Both the position numbers and the translations under genes were made by a program. The notes beneath the pieces are model-generated. The model had not been told where the DNA came from and searched no databases. It saw only the letters and a program-made list of their open reading frames with translations. Shown here piece by piece: positions 53,401-61,395 of a stretch of DNA of 64,000 nucleotides. The stretch comes from Taibaiella koreensis (GTDB taxonomy: Bacteria; Bacteroidota; Bacteroidia; Chitinophagales; Chitinophagaceae). How positions within the stretch are numbered: position 1 is the stretch's first letter; each line of letters opens with the position of its first letter. The stretch spans positions 1 to 64,000 of the forward strand of contig NZ_QVNU01000009.1 in NCBI RefSeq assembly GCF_003545715.1, given 5' to 3'.

Positions 53401-54214
53401 CCAGCAAGTCTGCGCCGGTATTAGGATTGCTGTTATAAAAAGCCGTTTGCAGCATGCCGGAAAAAGCGACACTGCTGGGATTGCTTACCGTATAGGAAAT
53501 AGTGCCGGTATTGCAATCAAAAGTATTGGCCGTCACGGTAAGGTCCCATTTGGGATCCGGTAATGCTGCAGAGCAGGCTTGGGACAATATACTACTGATA
53601 ACTGCCGTAGCATTGGTATTGAGCGTGACGTAATCCGTAGCCGCGAAGTATAAGCCGCTGCTGGCGCTGGTTTGCAGCTCGGGAATGTTGACAGCATCTG
53701 CGATGGCCAATACTGCTACGATACCGCCTGCTGCCTTTACATAACCGGCGTAATCTATGATGCTGGCCGAGGCCTGGCCTGGCGAAGCATCTGTAAGCAC
53801 CAGCAACAATTTGCGTGTCTGCCGGGTGGGTACAAGGGTTTCGTTAATGTCCTGGAAGCCTCTAAGCAGGGCATAGTTCACATTTGTTCCTCCTGTGAAG
53901 CTACGCGGCGCATTTTTGTAGGCAATAATATCAGCGAGACTTGTCGTATAATTCAAACCGGCTGCAGGAAAGCTGTATTGATAATAGGCTTCGGTAAATT
54001 CTGAAAGCACTATACGGTTCTCCGTATTGGCATTGCCTAAGGAATGTGCCTGTGCCAGCTTAAGGATAAAATCGCGTGCCTGCATATTTTCAGAGGCATC
54101 TACGGAACCGCTCTGATCATTGAGTATCATAATATCCAGGCCGCATTGTGCCTGGCTGTACCGTACAGATAAGCAAAGCAGGAGGCAAAGCAAAAAGGGT
54201 AGTTTATGCTTCAT
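50405..54214 (-). CDS. Giant secreted vWA-domain protein with GEVEDY-type and T9SS sorting domains
   Basis: 1269 residues. The signal peptide ends near residue 23. A von Willebrand factor A domain (about 25-215) has the metal-site motif DQSGSV and later TGGTNVNYAL. A long chain of beta-sandwich/Cys-containing modules follows (conserved CNTGTISYTVSNPS; CNTGSVAANNV; TCPAPVTTG), then a DYGDAPSSYDLN start and GEVEDYRV motif of the GEVED domain, a linker, and the T9SS type A sorting domain (YPNPTADNVTITC to VTQKLIRD). It should be exported through T9SS and held on the surface as an adhesin-like protein. Confidence 0.88.
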   Translation of the reverse strand: MKHKLPFLLCLLLCLSVRYSQAQCGLDIMILNDQSGSVDASENMQARDFILKLAQAHSLGNANTENRIVLSEFTEAYYQYSFPAAGLNYTTSLADIIAYKNAPRSFTGGTNVNYALLRGFQDINETLVPTRQTRKLLLVLTDASPGQASASIIDYAGYVKAAGGIVAVLAIADAVNIPELQTSASSGLYFAATDYVTLNTNATAVISSILSQACSAALPDPKWDLTVTANTFDCNTGTISYTVSNPSSVAFSGMLQTAFYNSNPNTGADLLAVDAHPAENIAAGGSQAYTFSHTSLRYQKRAVAVVNLDTTGGKGATPLPYDLHPRMMDTLEGNPFNNISAVLQGAGCPSGATLNVSNTAVSVGCDKKVTYQVQVCNTGSVAANNVVPKMIPGSHHLVLVSSANDATGTTVQTADMANPGADIATQGYDGYSNVVPLPNPPNGYTSAVGANFKFGPTLTPAYYANGVFTFPPVSAGSGVPFGATILSAQLTAKIAASGDSTIIGGIKVSDAGMWDNSTNHPGNAWEAHPTSNTAPVTGSATPAVQTVEVTAVAQELVNQPDWTNNSAMAFFWHGNRHIFNGAVPVSTLQLTYKPAPNIAPGQCVTYTYVFQDTATTGVADTFNASVAITTSTPGTLIFPDTAFAADTLTGLNGYNGALANHTSDDVIVPAATGCTQLPQAITTTVGIIPSHICAGPGTYVTATVTINNPNTEPLPSGIILHNLIQNLDLAGAGATFASEPYGLTNGLQLARPDVLSPAYPNVAYALSGKSGAQQLPLQQLPPGTSTFKIDLAAGATDFNLSSFISSIPSVYNATGNSDTTQDATGVTINPAPAITWTCPAPVTTGSTIVLSAGAANAASVTLTSATVGVLTNTGSVTTPAATYTPTPGDIANGYAALSVTALSDSGCEASYSCQVIINGVSYDYGDAPSSYDLNDSTVNIAAGCTVLPGLYLGLIAPGTEPAAKAIGTNADGDGIEEDGLLSTVPVINGDTATYQVRVTNNTNFPAYVNGFLDYDGNGNFSAPNKRSSQILVPANSGSVVYNMVFVDTNLSNAAPDAYMRLRLSTDAVAVAFPFGAAPQGEVEDYRVSTHTPLPVALSAFSARAAGCDVALSWIVAAPNDFAFFTAERSGTDNQFHPVATLKYLDTKQAYAIADQAPGAAQWYYRLRLASKDGQYRYSAIAPVNLSRCTTEEAVTLYPNPTADNVTITCAAAITQVALVSLTGNLLYSYNASHPETVAVIDLSNLSPGIYLIRTTNSKGAVVTQKLIRD

Positions 54215-54787
54215 AAATAGATGAAGTATTTCGTTGTAAGGAATGAGGGTATGGCGCTATTATTGGCAATCAGGTTTTGGTTTCGGAACAGTAAGCGAGG
54301 TTTTTTAACCCAAAACGTTTGCCAGAACATAGCCGGTGGACGAGGTTGAAGCCGATGCTTTGCCTTGTTTGCCGGTAGTGATCTGCTGCATCTGCTTCAA
54401 ACCTGCAACTACGTGGGAAGTAAATGGTGGAAGTTTTTTCATAAATGGTATGTTGGTCGGTAAAAATCGGCACAAAATTAGCCAAGCAACCGCCGCCGTT
54501 CTGTAGAAATATAGCCACAGGCTGTGTCCTCTCTTTGCTGGTCATGGTTATACACGGTAGCTGTTACCTTGGCATACGATTTAAGATGCATCACAGGTAT
54601 ATAAAGCACAGCGAGTGCCCATCAGAAACTATACCTTTCCTTCCCGTTGTCGGGGCTGGCCTGGGGGAGCTGTTTTCTCAAAGCTGGAGGGGCTGCGGCT
54701 CCTTCCATACAGCTATTTTTGGTTTATGAGATTTTACCATTATTTACAGACAGCATATCCGGTACAATAAGACAAGCATAGCAGGGG
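54215..54787. other. 570-bp intergenic region
   Basis: Contains the promoter region of the leftward vWA gene. A minus-strand ORF (54270-54545) and a plus-strand ORF (54445-54729) overlap each other and neither has protein-like composition; I do not accept them. Confidence 0.5.
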
Positions 54788-55399
54788 ATGTACATCAAAA
54801 GAACTAGCCGGCATAGGGATTCAAAGGCAAAACGACGATTGGCTCATTGGCGTAGGAGCCTTATAGGTATACTGATTCTGGTATTTCCTGCAGCGGCATG
54901 TGCACAGCTGGAGCTCTATAGTAAATGTAATACGGATCGATCGATCGAGCCGGTTATCAATTATTATGGGAGCAGGAAGATAAATAAACAATTTGCAGTC
55001 ACTTTTTTCGGGCTGGTACGCCAGAAATGGGGCCAGGCTTTGATCGGAGCAACTTACATACCGTCGCCCAATATAAATTTATCGGTATCGGCTGGAATAG
55101 AAACGGGACAAACCCGTCTGCGGTATTCTGCAAGCCTATGGCTCAAGCGGGGAGAGAATACCTTGCTGCTGCTGGGAGAGCTGGGCAAGGGTTATCAAAA
55201 TTATCTTTACAAGGTTAACGTGTTTCACCGGTTTTCAGATAAACTTAGTTTGGGGATCATGGATTGGCGTTATCACGGCCTTGGCCCCAATTTCCGGTAT
55301 ACTATCGCCGGAATAGCATCCACTCTTTGGGTAATGCCTGCATACGATCATGAGCAAAAGGTGGCCCGGTGCATGGTCGGATGGAGCCTGAGTATGTAA
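54788..55399 (+). CDS. Hypothetical membrane-anchored/exported beta-rich protein
   Basis: 203 residues. A basic N-terminus (about 20 residues) precedes one hydrophobic segment with an AxA-like end (PAAACAQ), so it is exported, possibly with a long n-region. The rest alternates hydrophobic strands (NINLSVSAGIETGQTRLRYSASLWL) and would suit a small beta-barrel or beta-sandwich. A GLGPNFRYTIAG segment near the end recalls outer-membrane strands. No family is recognised. Confidence 0.75.
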   Translation: MYIKRTSRHRDSKAKRRLAHWRRSLIGILILVFPAAACAQLELYSKCNTDRSIEPVINYYGSRKINKQFAVTFFGLVRQKWGQALIGATYIPSPNINLSVSAGIETGQTRLRYSASLWLKRGENTLLLLGELGKGYQNYLYKVNVFHRFSDKLSLGIMDWRYHGLGPNFRYTIAGIASTLWVMPAYDHEQKVARCMVGWSLSM

Positions 55400-55427
55400 C
55401 TATAGTCTGCGAAATCGTTATAGCCGT

Positions 55428-56891
55428 TCAAATGATCTTCCGCAGCAGTTCGAGCGACCTGGTAATTTCCCGCTCATTAAGCGAAGCGAATCCCAGCCTT
55501 AATCCATTGGGTTTGCATACCTCGTTATCGTAAAAAGAACCGTCCCCAAGCTGCAGCCCTTTTTTTAAAGCATTTTGCGACAGCACTTTCAGATCGATGT
55601 CCCGATTAAATAATGACCATACAGCAAGGCCCCCTTCCGGTATGTCAAACGATAGAATGTTCCTAAAGCTGGTATTGAGTATCTCGCAGAACAGATCCCG
55701 GCGCTGCTGATAGACCTTGATCGTCTTACGGAAATGCCTTTCCATTTCCCCGTTATCATAGAGGCACGAAAACGCTTCCTCCAGAAGTGAGTCGCCTTGT
55801 TTGTCGATAAGCTGGCGGAGAGAGGAGCAGGCATCAACAAATTTCTGTTCGGCAATTAAAAACCCGATGCGGAGGGCGGGCGCAAAAGTTTTGGTAACAG
55901 AACCGATATAGATCACATTGTGGTTATGATCTATGCTCGCTAGCGGAATATAGGGTTTATTGTTGTAATGGAAATCGAAATCGTAGTCGTCCTCGATGAT
56001 AGCAAAATGGTACGCTCTCGCAAGCTTTAGCAGTTTCATCCTTCTATCAATGCTCATGGTCACCGTAGTAGGGAAATGGTGGTGCGGGATGATATAGACT
56101 GCCCTGATCGTTTCCCGTTTTAAAATATCCTCAAGCACATCGACATTCATTCCGGATTCATCCACGGGAATTCTTACCAACTGCGCACCGGCGTACCGGA
56201 ATATCTCATCGGCAGAACGGTAATTGGACCATCCTACGGCAATTTTGTCCTGTGAACTGAGCAGCAATTGTGTCGCCAGATAAATGCCCATCTGGCTTCC
56301 CTTCGTAATTAAAATATCTTCCGGGCTGATGGTTAGCCCCCGGGTATCAGCCAGATGGCTGCATAGCGCCTCGCGAAGACTTTTCGCACCCTTGGGATAG
56401 CCATATTTGAGGAAATTTTTCCCATAGAATTTCCTGGACAGGCTCCGGTACTCACGCATTAACAGATCAACCGGGGTCAGGCGCACATCAGGAAAGCCGT
56501 CGTCGATGGTTAAGATCGATCTTTGGAAATTGTCGCTCCCTGGACTGCTCTCAAAGGGATTGCTCCAGGTAAAAGAGGTTGTTTGCTTGCCGGGATCGTT
56601 GACCAGATCTTCCGTTTTATACCTGGATACGGTGGGAAGTTTTGACAGCACGAAGATCCCCTTGCGTTCGACCGACTCTGCCCAGCCCTGGCTGATAAGT
56701 TCCTCATAAGCCAGCTTCACGGTATTGCGGTTGACCCCTATAAGCCCCGATAATACCCGGCTGCTGGGTAAGGCATCTGCCGGCTGAAGAGTGCCGCGGG
56801 TAATCAGGCTTATAAAACCGTTGCATACCTGCACGTATATTGAGACATTCGACGCTCTATTAAGCCGTATAAGGGTTTTGTATGGCAACAT
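55428..56891 (-). CDS. MocR-type GntR/aminotransferase transcription regulator
   Basis: 487 residues from the ATG at 56891; the frame is open to 57029 but there it overlaps a terminator. The N-terminal winged helix (about 10-75; LPSSRVLSGLIGVNRNTVKLAYEEL) is GntR-like. The remainder is a fold-type I aminotransferase domain with the pyridoxal phosphate-binding Lys in the SVTKTFAPALRIGFL motif and the family's GYPKGAKSLREALCSHL. Such proteins use PLP or an amino-acid adduct to switch DNA binding, often controlling vitamin B6 or amine metabolism. The target is probably nearby, since MocR regulators commonly act locally. Confidence 0.9.
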   Translation of the reverse strand: MLPYKTLIRLNRASNVSIYVQVCNGFISLITRGTLQPADALPSSRVLSGLIGVNRNTVKLAYEELISQGWAESVERKGIFVLSKLPTVSRYKTEDLVNDPGKQTTSFTWSNPFESSPGSDNFQRSILTIDDGFPDVRLTPVDLLMREYRSLSRKFYGKNFLKYGYPKGAKSLREALCSHLADTRGLTISPEDILITKGSQMGIYLATQLLLSSQDKIAVGWSNYRSADEIFRYAGAQLVRIPVDESGMNVDVLEDILKRETIRAVYIIPHHHFPTTVTMSIDRRMKLLKLARAYHFAIIEDDYDFDFHYNNKPYIPLASIDHNHNVIYIGSVTKTFAPALRIGFLIAEQKFVDACSSLRQLIDKQGDSLLEEAFSCLYDNGEMERHFRKTIKVYQQRRDLFCEILNTSFRNILSFDIPEGGLAVWSLFNRDIDLKVLSQNALKKGLQLGDGSFYDNEVCKPNGLRLGFASLNEREITRSLELLRKII

Positions 56892-56965
56892 CTCAGGAGG
56901 GTATTTTGAGCATACAGGCTTACGGTCTGGATAGGGTTGGGGAAAGGTGGCTGTATATTTACAAT

Positions 56966-56973
56966 CAAATGTA
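56966..56973 (-). promoter_or_regulatory. Candidate -7 box of the MocR gene
   Basis: Reading leftward, TACATTTG fits TAnnTTTG. It lies about 75 bases upstream of the MocR ATG and just after the terminator of the upstream gene. A correctly spaced -33 element is not obvious. Confidence 0.4.
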
Positions 56974-57008
56974 AAATAAAAACTGCTCCAATCAGGTAAA
57001 AGGAGCAG
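56973..57008 (-). terminator. Intrinsic terminator of the AhpD-like gene
   Basis: CTGCTCC (56983-56989) and GGAGCAG (57002-57008) form the stem; leftward, a T-rich run follows (56973-56982). It lies 35 bases after the AhpD-like stop and separates that transcript from the MocR gene. Confidence 0.75.
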
Positions 57009-57042
57009 CCATATTCTTGCAGACGCCATTGGATTACCGTGC

Positions 57043-57483
57043 TCAGGCAGGCTCCGGTGCTAAACGGATTGCAATGCCGATCCTGTTCCAGGCATTGATC
57101 GTTATGATGGCGAGGATCACCTGAGCGAGGTAGCTCTCTCCCAAAGCCGCCAGCGCTGCTGCATAGGTCTGATCATTCACCTGATTTCCGATCAGGGTTA
57201 CCTCTTCCGTTAAAGCGAGTATGGTACGTTCCTCATTGGTGAAAAACGATGTATCACGCCATGCGCTAAGAGCATAAATCCGTTGTTCCGTTTCTCCGTT
57301 CTTACGGGCCTCCCTCGTGTGCATATCGATACAGAATGCGCAGCCATTGACCTGCGATGCTCTGATTTTGATCAGATCCTTATGTACTTTCGCAAGCGGG
57401 GTGCTTTCGATAAATCTTTCAAGACCCAGGATCGCTTTGTATCCGGCTGGTTCTACCTCGTCAATTTTAATACGTGTTGTCAT
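57043..57483 (-). CDS. AhpD-like carboxymuconolactone decarboxylase-family protein
   Basis: 146 residues, usual length. The redox/active-site motif is present as CAFCIDMH (Cys48, Cys51, His55), the CxxCxxxH arrangement of AhpD-type alkylhydroperoxidases. These small all-helical proteins reduce peroxides or handle reactive carbonyl compounds through the Cys pair. It lies downstream of a DoxX gene and an azoreductase remnant on the same strand. Confidence 0.9.
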   Translation of the reverse strand: MTTRIKIDEVEPAGYKAILGLERFIESTPLAKVHKDLIKIRASQVNGCAFCIDMHTREARKNGETEQRIYALSAWRDTSFFTNEERTILALTEEVTLIGNQVNDQTYAAALAALGESYLAQVILAIITINAWNRIGIAIRLAPEPA

Positions 57484-57562
57484 GTTGTGTTTATTTTCTA
57501 ACTGTGTGCTGCTTTGCCGGATTTATACGGTGCATTTTACTTTTGTTCCGGATGGTCACGGC

Positions 57563-57889
57563 TTAGGTCCGGAAATACATAGCCGGTAGACCGCAAGGAT
57601 ATCGTTCTTTATTTTTCTGCAGTAAGTAAGGCCCCGCTTGCACAAGCTCCGGCATAACGCTGTTAAGCTGAGTGACTATTTGTGCTTCTATCGAGACATG
57701 CTCCTCTTTGAGCGCTTCGTCGTTCCGCCCGGTGCCGTTTATCGCCGGTGTATGGATTTTTTCGATCCCCATGATCCCGAAGACCATTTGCAGGTACTAG
57801 CTCTGGAAACCCATATGTTCGTTGCTCAGCCGCTTGCTGAAGGAGTTTCAGGGCCTGGCGCCGGCGCTTATGATCAGGATATTTTTCAT
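57563..57889 (-). pseudogene. Remnant of an FMN-dependent azoreductase-type oxidoreductase
   Basis: Reading leftward from an ATG at 57889, the frame gives MKNILIISAGARP, a stop, NSFSKRLSNEH, and after MGFQS a second stop, then YLQMVFGIMGIEKIH...NGTGRNDEALKEEH up to 57563. The beginning fits the flavodoxin-like N-terminus of NAD(P)H/FMN azoreductases and the later part fits their C-terminal YL..VFGF.GI motif; about 120 residues between them are missing. Two in-frame stops and the deletion make it non-functional. The gene lies 15 bases after DoxX on the same strand. Confidence 0.7.
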
Positions 57890-57904
57890 ATGAGCAGTTT
57901 CTTT

Positions 57905-58351
57905 TTACCTATTGCTTCCCTTGAGAAGCTTATCCAGGCTCCAGCTGTAATGAGGTATAAAGGATAAGAGCAAGCCTGCTGCCGATGCGGTAAAGACCCC
58001 GTAGTTAACCGGTTTCTGTATCCCTACCGAAAGTGTCATGAATACGATGAAGGTGAGGGTGACCAGGGAAGCCCCGAGCGCGGCATATCTTGTCTTAAGG
58101 CCAATGATCAGGAAAACACCGATCAGCAGTTCCGCTACTGTAGCTATCCCACCCATAATATTGACCAGGGGTCTGTCGAATATGGGCATTAGTGTGGCGG
58201 TATAATTGATGAAGTTTTCCCAATTGCCCCATTCGATATTTCCTGTGCCGGGCTGGCCCAGTATGCCTAGCCTGTCGCAGACGGGCGTCAGAAATGTGAT
58301 GCCAAGCGCCCATCTTAACAGCAGCTGGGGGATTTTGAATTTGTCTTCCAT
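57905..58351 (-). CDS. DoxX-family membrane protein
   Basis: 148 residues from the ATG at 58351; the frame is open upstream only because it runs through a palindromic repeat. Four membrane segments with the DoxX pattern (LLRWALGITFLTPVCDRLG, then IATVAELLIGVFLIIGLKTRYAALGASLVTL). Members of the family are linked to redox balance and quinone-linked thiosulfate oxidation, but no specific substrate can be inferred. It heads a small leftward unit with the azoreductase remnant and perhaps the AhpD-like gene. Confidence 0.88.
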   Translation of the reverse strand: MEDKFKIPQLLLRWALGITFLTPVCDRLGILGQPGTGNIEWGNWENFINYTATLMPIFDRPLVNIMGGIATVAELLIGVFLIIGLKTRYAALGASLVTLTFIVFMTLSVGIQKPVNYGVFTASAAGLLLSFIPHYSWSLDKLLKGSNR

Positions 58352-58376
58352 GTTTTTGTATTGAATTTTAGTGACT

Positions 58377-58494
58377 ATCCGGATATAGGAAACAGGATAC
58401 AATTTGCTTCTACATAACGGTTGCTGAGCTCGTCGAAGCACCATCTTGTCCTTTCGACAAGCTCAAGGACCGGCTCTGTTTCCTATATCCGGAT
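58377..58494. repeat. 118-bp nested palindromic element
   Basis: The outer arms (58377-58395 and 58476-58494) are a perfect 19-bp inverted repeat. Inside, TGAGCTCGTCGAA (from 58424) pairs with TTCGACAAGCTCA (to 58465), with one mismatch, around a loop. The inner part matches the REP-like copy near 32440. The whole can fold into a cruciform, so it is a MITE-like or REP-pair (BIME-like) element. It sits in the divergent region between DoxX and the EamA transporter gene and could affect both promoters. Confidence 0.8.
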
Positions 58495-58542
58495 ACTCAG
58501 ATGATTTTTTTACAAAGGTACCGGAGCCCTGGACTGGTTTAT

Positions 58543-58647
58543 TGGCCCAGATTCATCAAAATACATGGCCCAGTGTTCGTTTGCATACCAATGTACGGAT
58601 GCCAGGTGGCTCCGCTGCTTTATTTCAGGCCGCAACCATCTGGGCCA
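58543..58647. promoter_or_regulatory. Candidate operator: three TGGCCCAG half-sites before the EamA gene
   Basis: TGGCCCAG occurs at 58543-58550 and 58566-58573 as direct repeats 23 bp apart, and once inverted at 58640-58647. Clusters of direct plus inverted half-sites upstream of a transporter gene are the usual binding pattern of MocR-type regulators, one of which is encoded 1.8 kb away. The spacer from 58495 to the gene start holds no ORF that I accept. Confidence 0.45.
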
Positions 58648-58733
58648 TACACTTTGCTGAAAGTGGTATGCTGTCTCCGTTGTATAGGGCACTACTTTTG
58701 CTGGCATGCTGGTGTTGGTAAAAATTATGCGTA

Positions 58734-59639
58734 ATGATGAATATTGACAGATGGAAAGGGAGCGCATTGGTCACCGCTGCCGCCTGTTGCTATGGCATGC
58801 TTGGCACCTTTGTCAGGATGGCTTATCTTGATGGCTTTACCACCGCAGAAATAACGATTTCCCAGTTCTCCCTGGGATTTTTAGGTCTGCTGGCTTTAAG
58901 CTTCATCAGTTCTAAAAGAATGGCCGGCCAAGGTAAGCGGCATACAACGTGGAAAAGCTATATTAAGGTAGTGGCTGCCGGAACCTCGCTGGGGCTCACA
59001 AGTATCTGCTACTATATGTCGGTAAAGTATATAACGGTAAGCTTGGGCATCGTCCTGCTCCTGCAAGCGGTATGGATGAGCATCGTTGTTGAAAGCATAT
59101 TGTATAAAAAGCGTCCGGGTAGGTTTAAGATCATTTCCGTTTTCATTATTCTGTTGGGGACCATTCTGGCGACAGGTGCGCTGCAGCGGTATAGCGGGAT
59201 CCATTGGCCGGGAATAGGTTGGGGACTGTTGGCTGCAGTCTGCTATACGGCGACAATGTATGCTGCAAACAACCTGCAACGCCGGCTTCCTCCCCTCAAA
59301 AAGAGTCTCCTGATGGTATCAGGAGGGCTTATTATCGTCCTGCTGGCCTTCTCTCCAGCCCTGATATCGGGGTTTTCGCTAAAGATATTCCTGAACTGGG
59401 GACTGCTTGTTTCCTTATTCGGTACGATTCTTCCCCCCATATTATTTGCAAAGGGAATGCCCCTTACCGGGATGGGCCTGGGCGCCATGCTGACCTCCAT
59501 TGAAGTGCCGGTTTCCATCTTGTTTGCTCATTGTTTTTTGAGAGAATCAATAACTTTGCTGCAGTGGCTGGGGGTTATTTTGATCTTAATAGCGGTCATC
59601 TTGAATAACCTGCGGCAGGGTATCCCTGCTGGAACCTAG
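58734..59639 (+). CDS. EamA-family (DMT) transporter
   Basis: 301 residues with ten hydrophobic segments arranged as two EamA repeats (about 10-140 and 155-295). The second repeat ends in VPVSILFAHCFLRESITLLQWLGVILIL, typical of the family. Proteins of this type export or import amino acids, nucleotide sugars or other small metabolites. Start is ATG at 58734; the next codon is also ATG. Preceded by a cluster of TGGCCCAG half-sites. Confidence 0.9.
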   Translation: MMNIDRWKGSALVTAAACCYGMLGTFVRMAYLDGFTTAEITISQFSLGFLGLLALSFISSKRMAGQGKRHTTWKSYIKVVAAGTSLGLTSICYYMSVKYITVSLGIVLLLQAVWMSIVVESILYKKRPGRFKIISVFIILLGTILATGALQRYSGIHWPGIGWGLLAAVCYTATMYAANNLQRRLPPLKKSLLMVSGGLIIVLLAFSPALISGFSLKIFLNWGLLVSLFGTILPPILFAKGMPLTGMGLGAMLTSIEVPVSILFAHCFLRESITLLQWLGVILILIAVILNNLRQGIPAGT

Positions 59640-59706
59640 ATGGTCCTGCTTGCACTTTGTTATTAACGGGAACAGATATGTAGCTTTGCATAGCGGTTAC
59701 ATAAAC

Positions 59707-60300
59707 ATGACAAACACAGCGATAGTCGATATACTGCTCCGTTACCTGAGTGACAAGATCATTTTATCTTCACCGGAAGTCGATATGATCAGATCAGTCT
59801 GTATCGTTAAAAAGCTCCGTAAAAAGCAATACCTGCTCCAGGAAGGCGATGTGTGGAAATACCATGCTTTTGTTTCCTGCGGCTTTCTGCGCACCTTTTC
59901 CGTAGACGATAAGGGCAACGAGCATATCATGAATTTCTCTCCCGAAAATTATTGGGCCGGCGACAGGGCCAGCTTAAGCAGCGGTAACCCTTCCCGGTTT
60001 TTCATTGAAGCTATCGAAGATTCACTGGTAGTGCTGATCCTGGATCAGCATTTTCAGGAATTATGTAACCGCATACCACAATTAAATGAATTGGTAAATG
60101 CGATTTTGCACAAAAGCTTTATTGTATCCCAGGACCGTATTCATACTCATATTGCTTTGTCTGCTGAAGAAAAATACACCTATTTCCTGGAGAAATACCC
60201 CGGCATTGCTAACCGCATCCCGCAGCACATGATCGCATCCTACATAGGAGTAGCACCAGAGACGCTTACGCGTATCAGGAGGAATAATGTAAAAAAGTAG
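59707..60300 (+). CDS. Crp/Fnr-family transcriptional regulator
   Basis: 197 residues from the ATG at 59707; a longer frame reaches 59650 but overlaps the end of the neighbouring region. A cyclic-nucleotide-binding-like domain (about 20-125) is followed by a winged-helix HTH (about 165-195; IASYIGVAPETLTRIRRN). The domain lacks the Cys residues of FNR. It is probably the regulator of the SDR gene that starts 107 bases downstream, a common Bacteroidota pairing. Confidence 0.9.
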   Translation: MTNTAIVDILLRYLSDKIILSSPEVDMIRSVCIVKKLRKKQYLLQEGDVWKYHAFVSCGFLRTFSVDDKGNEHIMNFSPENYWAGDRASLSSGNPSRFFIEAIEDSLVVLILDQHFQELCNRIPQLNELVNAILHKSFIVSQDRIHTHIALSAEEKYTYFLEKYPGIANRIPQHMIASYIGVAPETLTRIRRNNVKK

Positions 60301-60407
60301 CAAACCCATTGACATTTGTTTGCTTTTTTTTCGAGTATTAATCAATGGAGGCAGGCCGCTGCGCCACCCATCTTTGCATCATCAAATCATTATTAAAAAA
60401 GACAACG

Positions 60408-61265
60408 ATGAGCAAAACAATTTTCATCACAGGTACCAGTACCGGATTCGGCAAGTTAATGGCTATTACCCTGTCAAAGGCTGGACATACGGTTATTGCT
60501 GGGATGCGCGAAACCCGTGGCAAAAATGAACCCATAGCAAAAGAGCTTGCTGCATTGCCTGGTGTAGCAGTGGTAGATATTGATGTAACCAATGATCAGT
60601 CTGTTCAAGAGGCATTTGCCTCTGCGCTGCAGCGGCACGGCACCATTGATGTGCTGGTGAATAATGCCGGTCTGGCGGGCTTCGGCTTGGTAGAAGCCTA
60701 TTCTGTGGACCAGATCAAAAAGCTGTTTGAAGTCAACTTTTACGGTATTATCCGTACCTACCAGGCAGTTCTTCCTGCTATGCGTCGTGCAAAATCGGGA
60801 TTGATTATCAATCTTACTTCAGGCGCCAGTGGCCATGCTATGCCCTTTATGGGACCCTACCTGGCTTCAAAATTTGGCGTGGAGGCTATAACAGAGGCCA
60901 TTCAGGATGAACTGGCCCAGTTCAATATTGAGAATGTCACCATTCAGCCCGGCGTATATCCGACGGAAATGAACACAGGCGGCAAGGCGGGCGTACCAGC
61001 CGATAAAACAGAAATTGCCAAAGCGTACGACCCTGTTGCCACTGAAATGTTTAACGCTATAGGAGCAGGCTTATTTGGTAAGATGGCCGAATTTGAAATG
61101 GACCCGCAAGTAATTGCAGATGGTGTGCTGAAGCTGATCGATATGGAAAAAGGAACCCGTCCGTTACGTTATCCTCTAGATGCCATTGCCCGGGGTGCCG
61201 ATATTGAATTCATCAAAGCCAGAGCTGAGATGAAAAAAAAATGGGTCGCGGCCTATACCAGCTAA
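60408..61265 (+). CDS. Short-chain dehydrogenase/reductase (SDR)
   Basis: 285 residues from the ATG at 60408. NAD(P)-binding motif ITGTSTGFG (7-15), NNAG at 85-88, catalytic Ser138 (or 141), Tyr151 and Lys155 in the YLASK motif. It reduces or oxidises a hydroxy/keto group on an unknown small substrate. The family's usual length. Regulated likely by the Crp/Fnr gene upstream. Confidence 0.92.
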   Translation: MSKTIFITGTSTGFGKLMAITLSKAGHTVIAGMRETRGKNEPIAKELAALPGVAVVDIDVTNDQSVQEAFASALQRHGTIDVLVNNAGLAGFGLVEAYSVDQIKKLFEVNFYGIIRTYQAVLPAMRRAKSGLIINLTSGASGHAMPFMGPYLASKFGVEAITEAIQDELAQFNIENVTIQPGVYPTEMNTGGKAGVPADKTEIAKAYDPVATEMFNAIGAGLFGKMAEFEMDPQVIADGVLKLIDMEKGTRPLRYPLDAIARGADIEFIKARAEMKKKWVAAYTS

Positions 61266-61320
61266 ACATCTCTCTGGAGACGCAACTGTTCCGTTGCAGG
61301 GGATGAAGACCGGAATGTAC

Positions 61321-61367
61321 CATGTAGAGACCTATGAGGTTGTGAAAGCCTTATAGGTCTCTGCATG
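61321..61367. terminator. Bidirectional terminator hairpin between convergent SDR and dxs genes
   Basis: An almost perfect 19-bp stem (61321-61339 with 61349-61367; core AGAGACCTAT) lies between the SDR stop and the dxs stop. There is no T-run on either side, so it may work by stem strength, or act as a barrier between converging transcripts. Confidence 0.55.
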
Positions 61368-61395
61368 GCCATCTGATCGTTTACAGTTGACTCTT

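Noticed and set aside
54270-54545. 91-codon minus-strand ORF overlapping a plus-strand ORF
   Set aside because: Neither frame has hydrophobicity or motif patterns of a protein; both look like chance.
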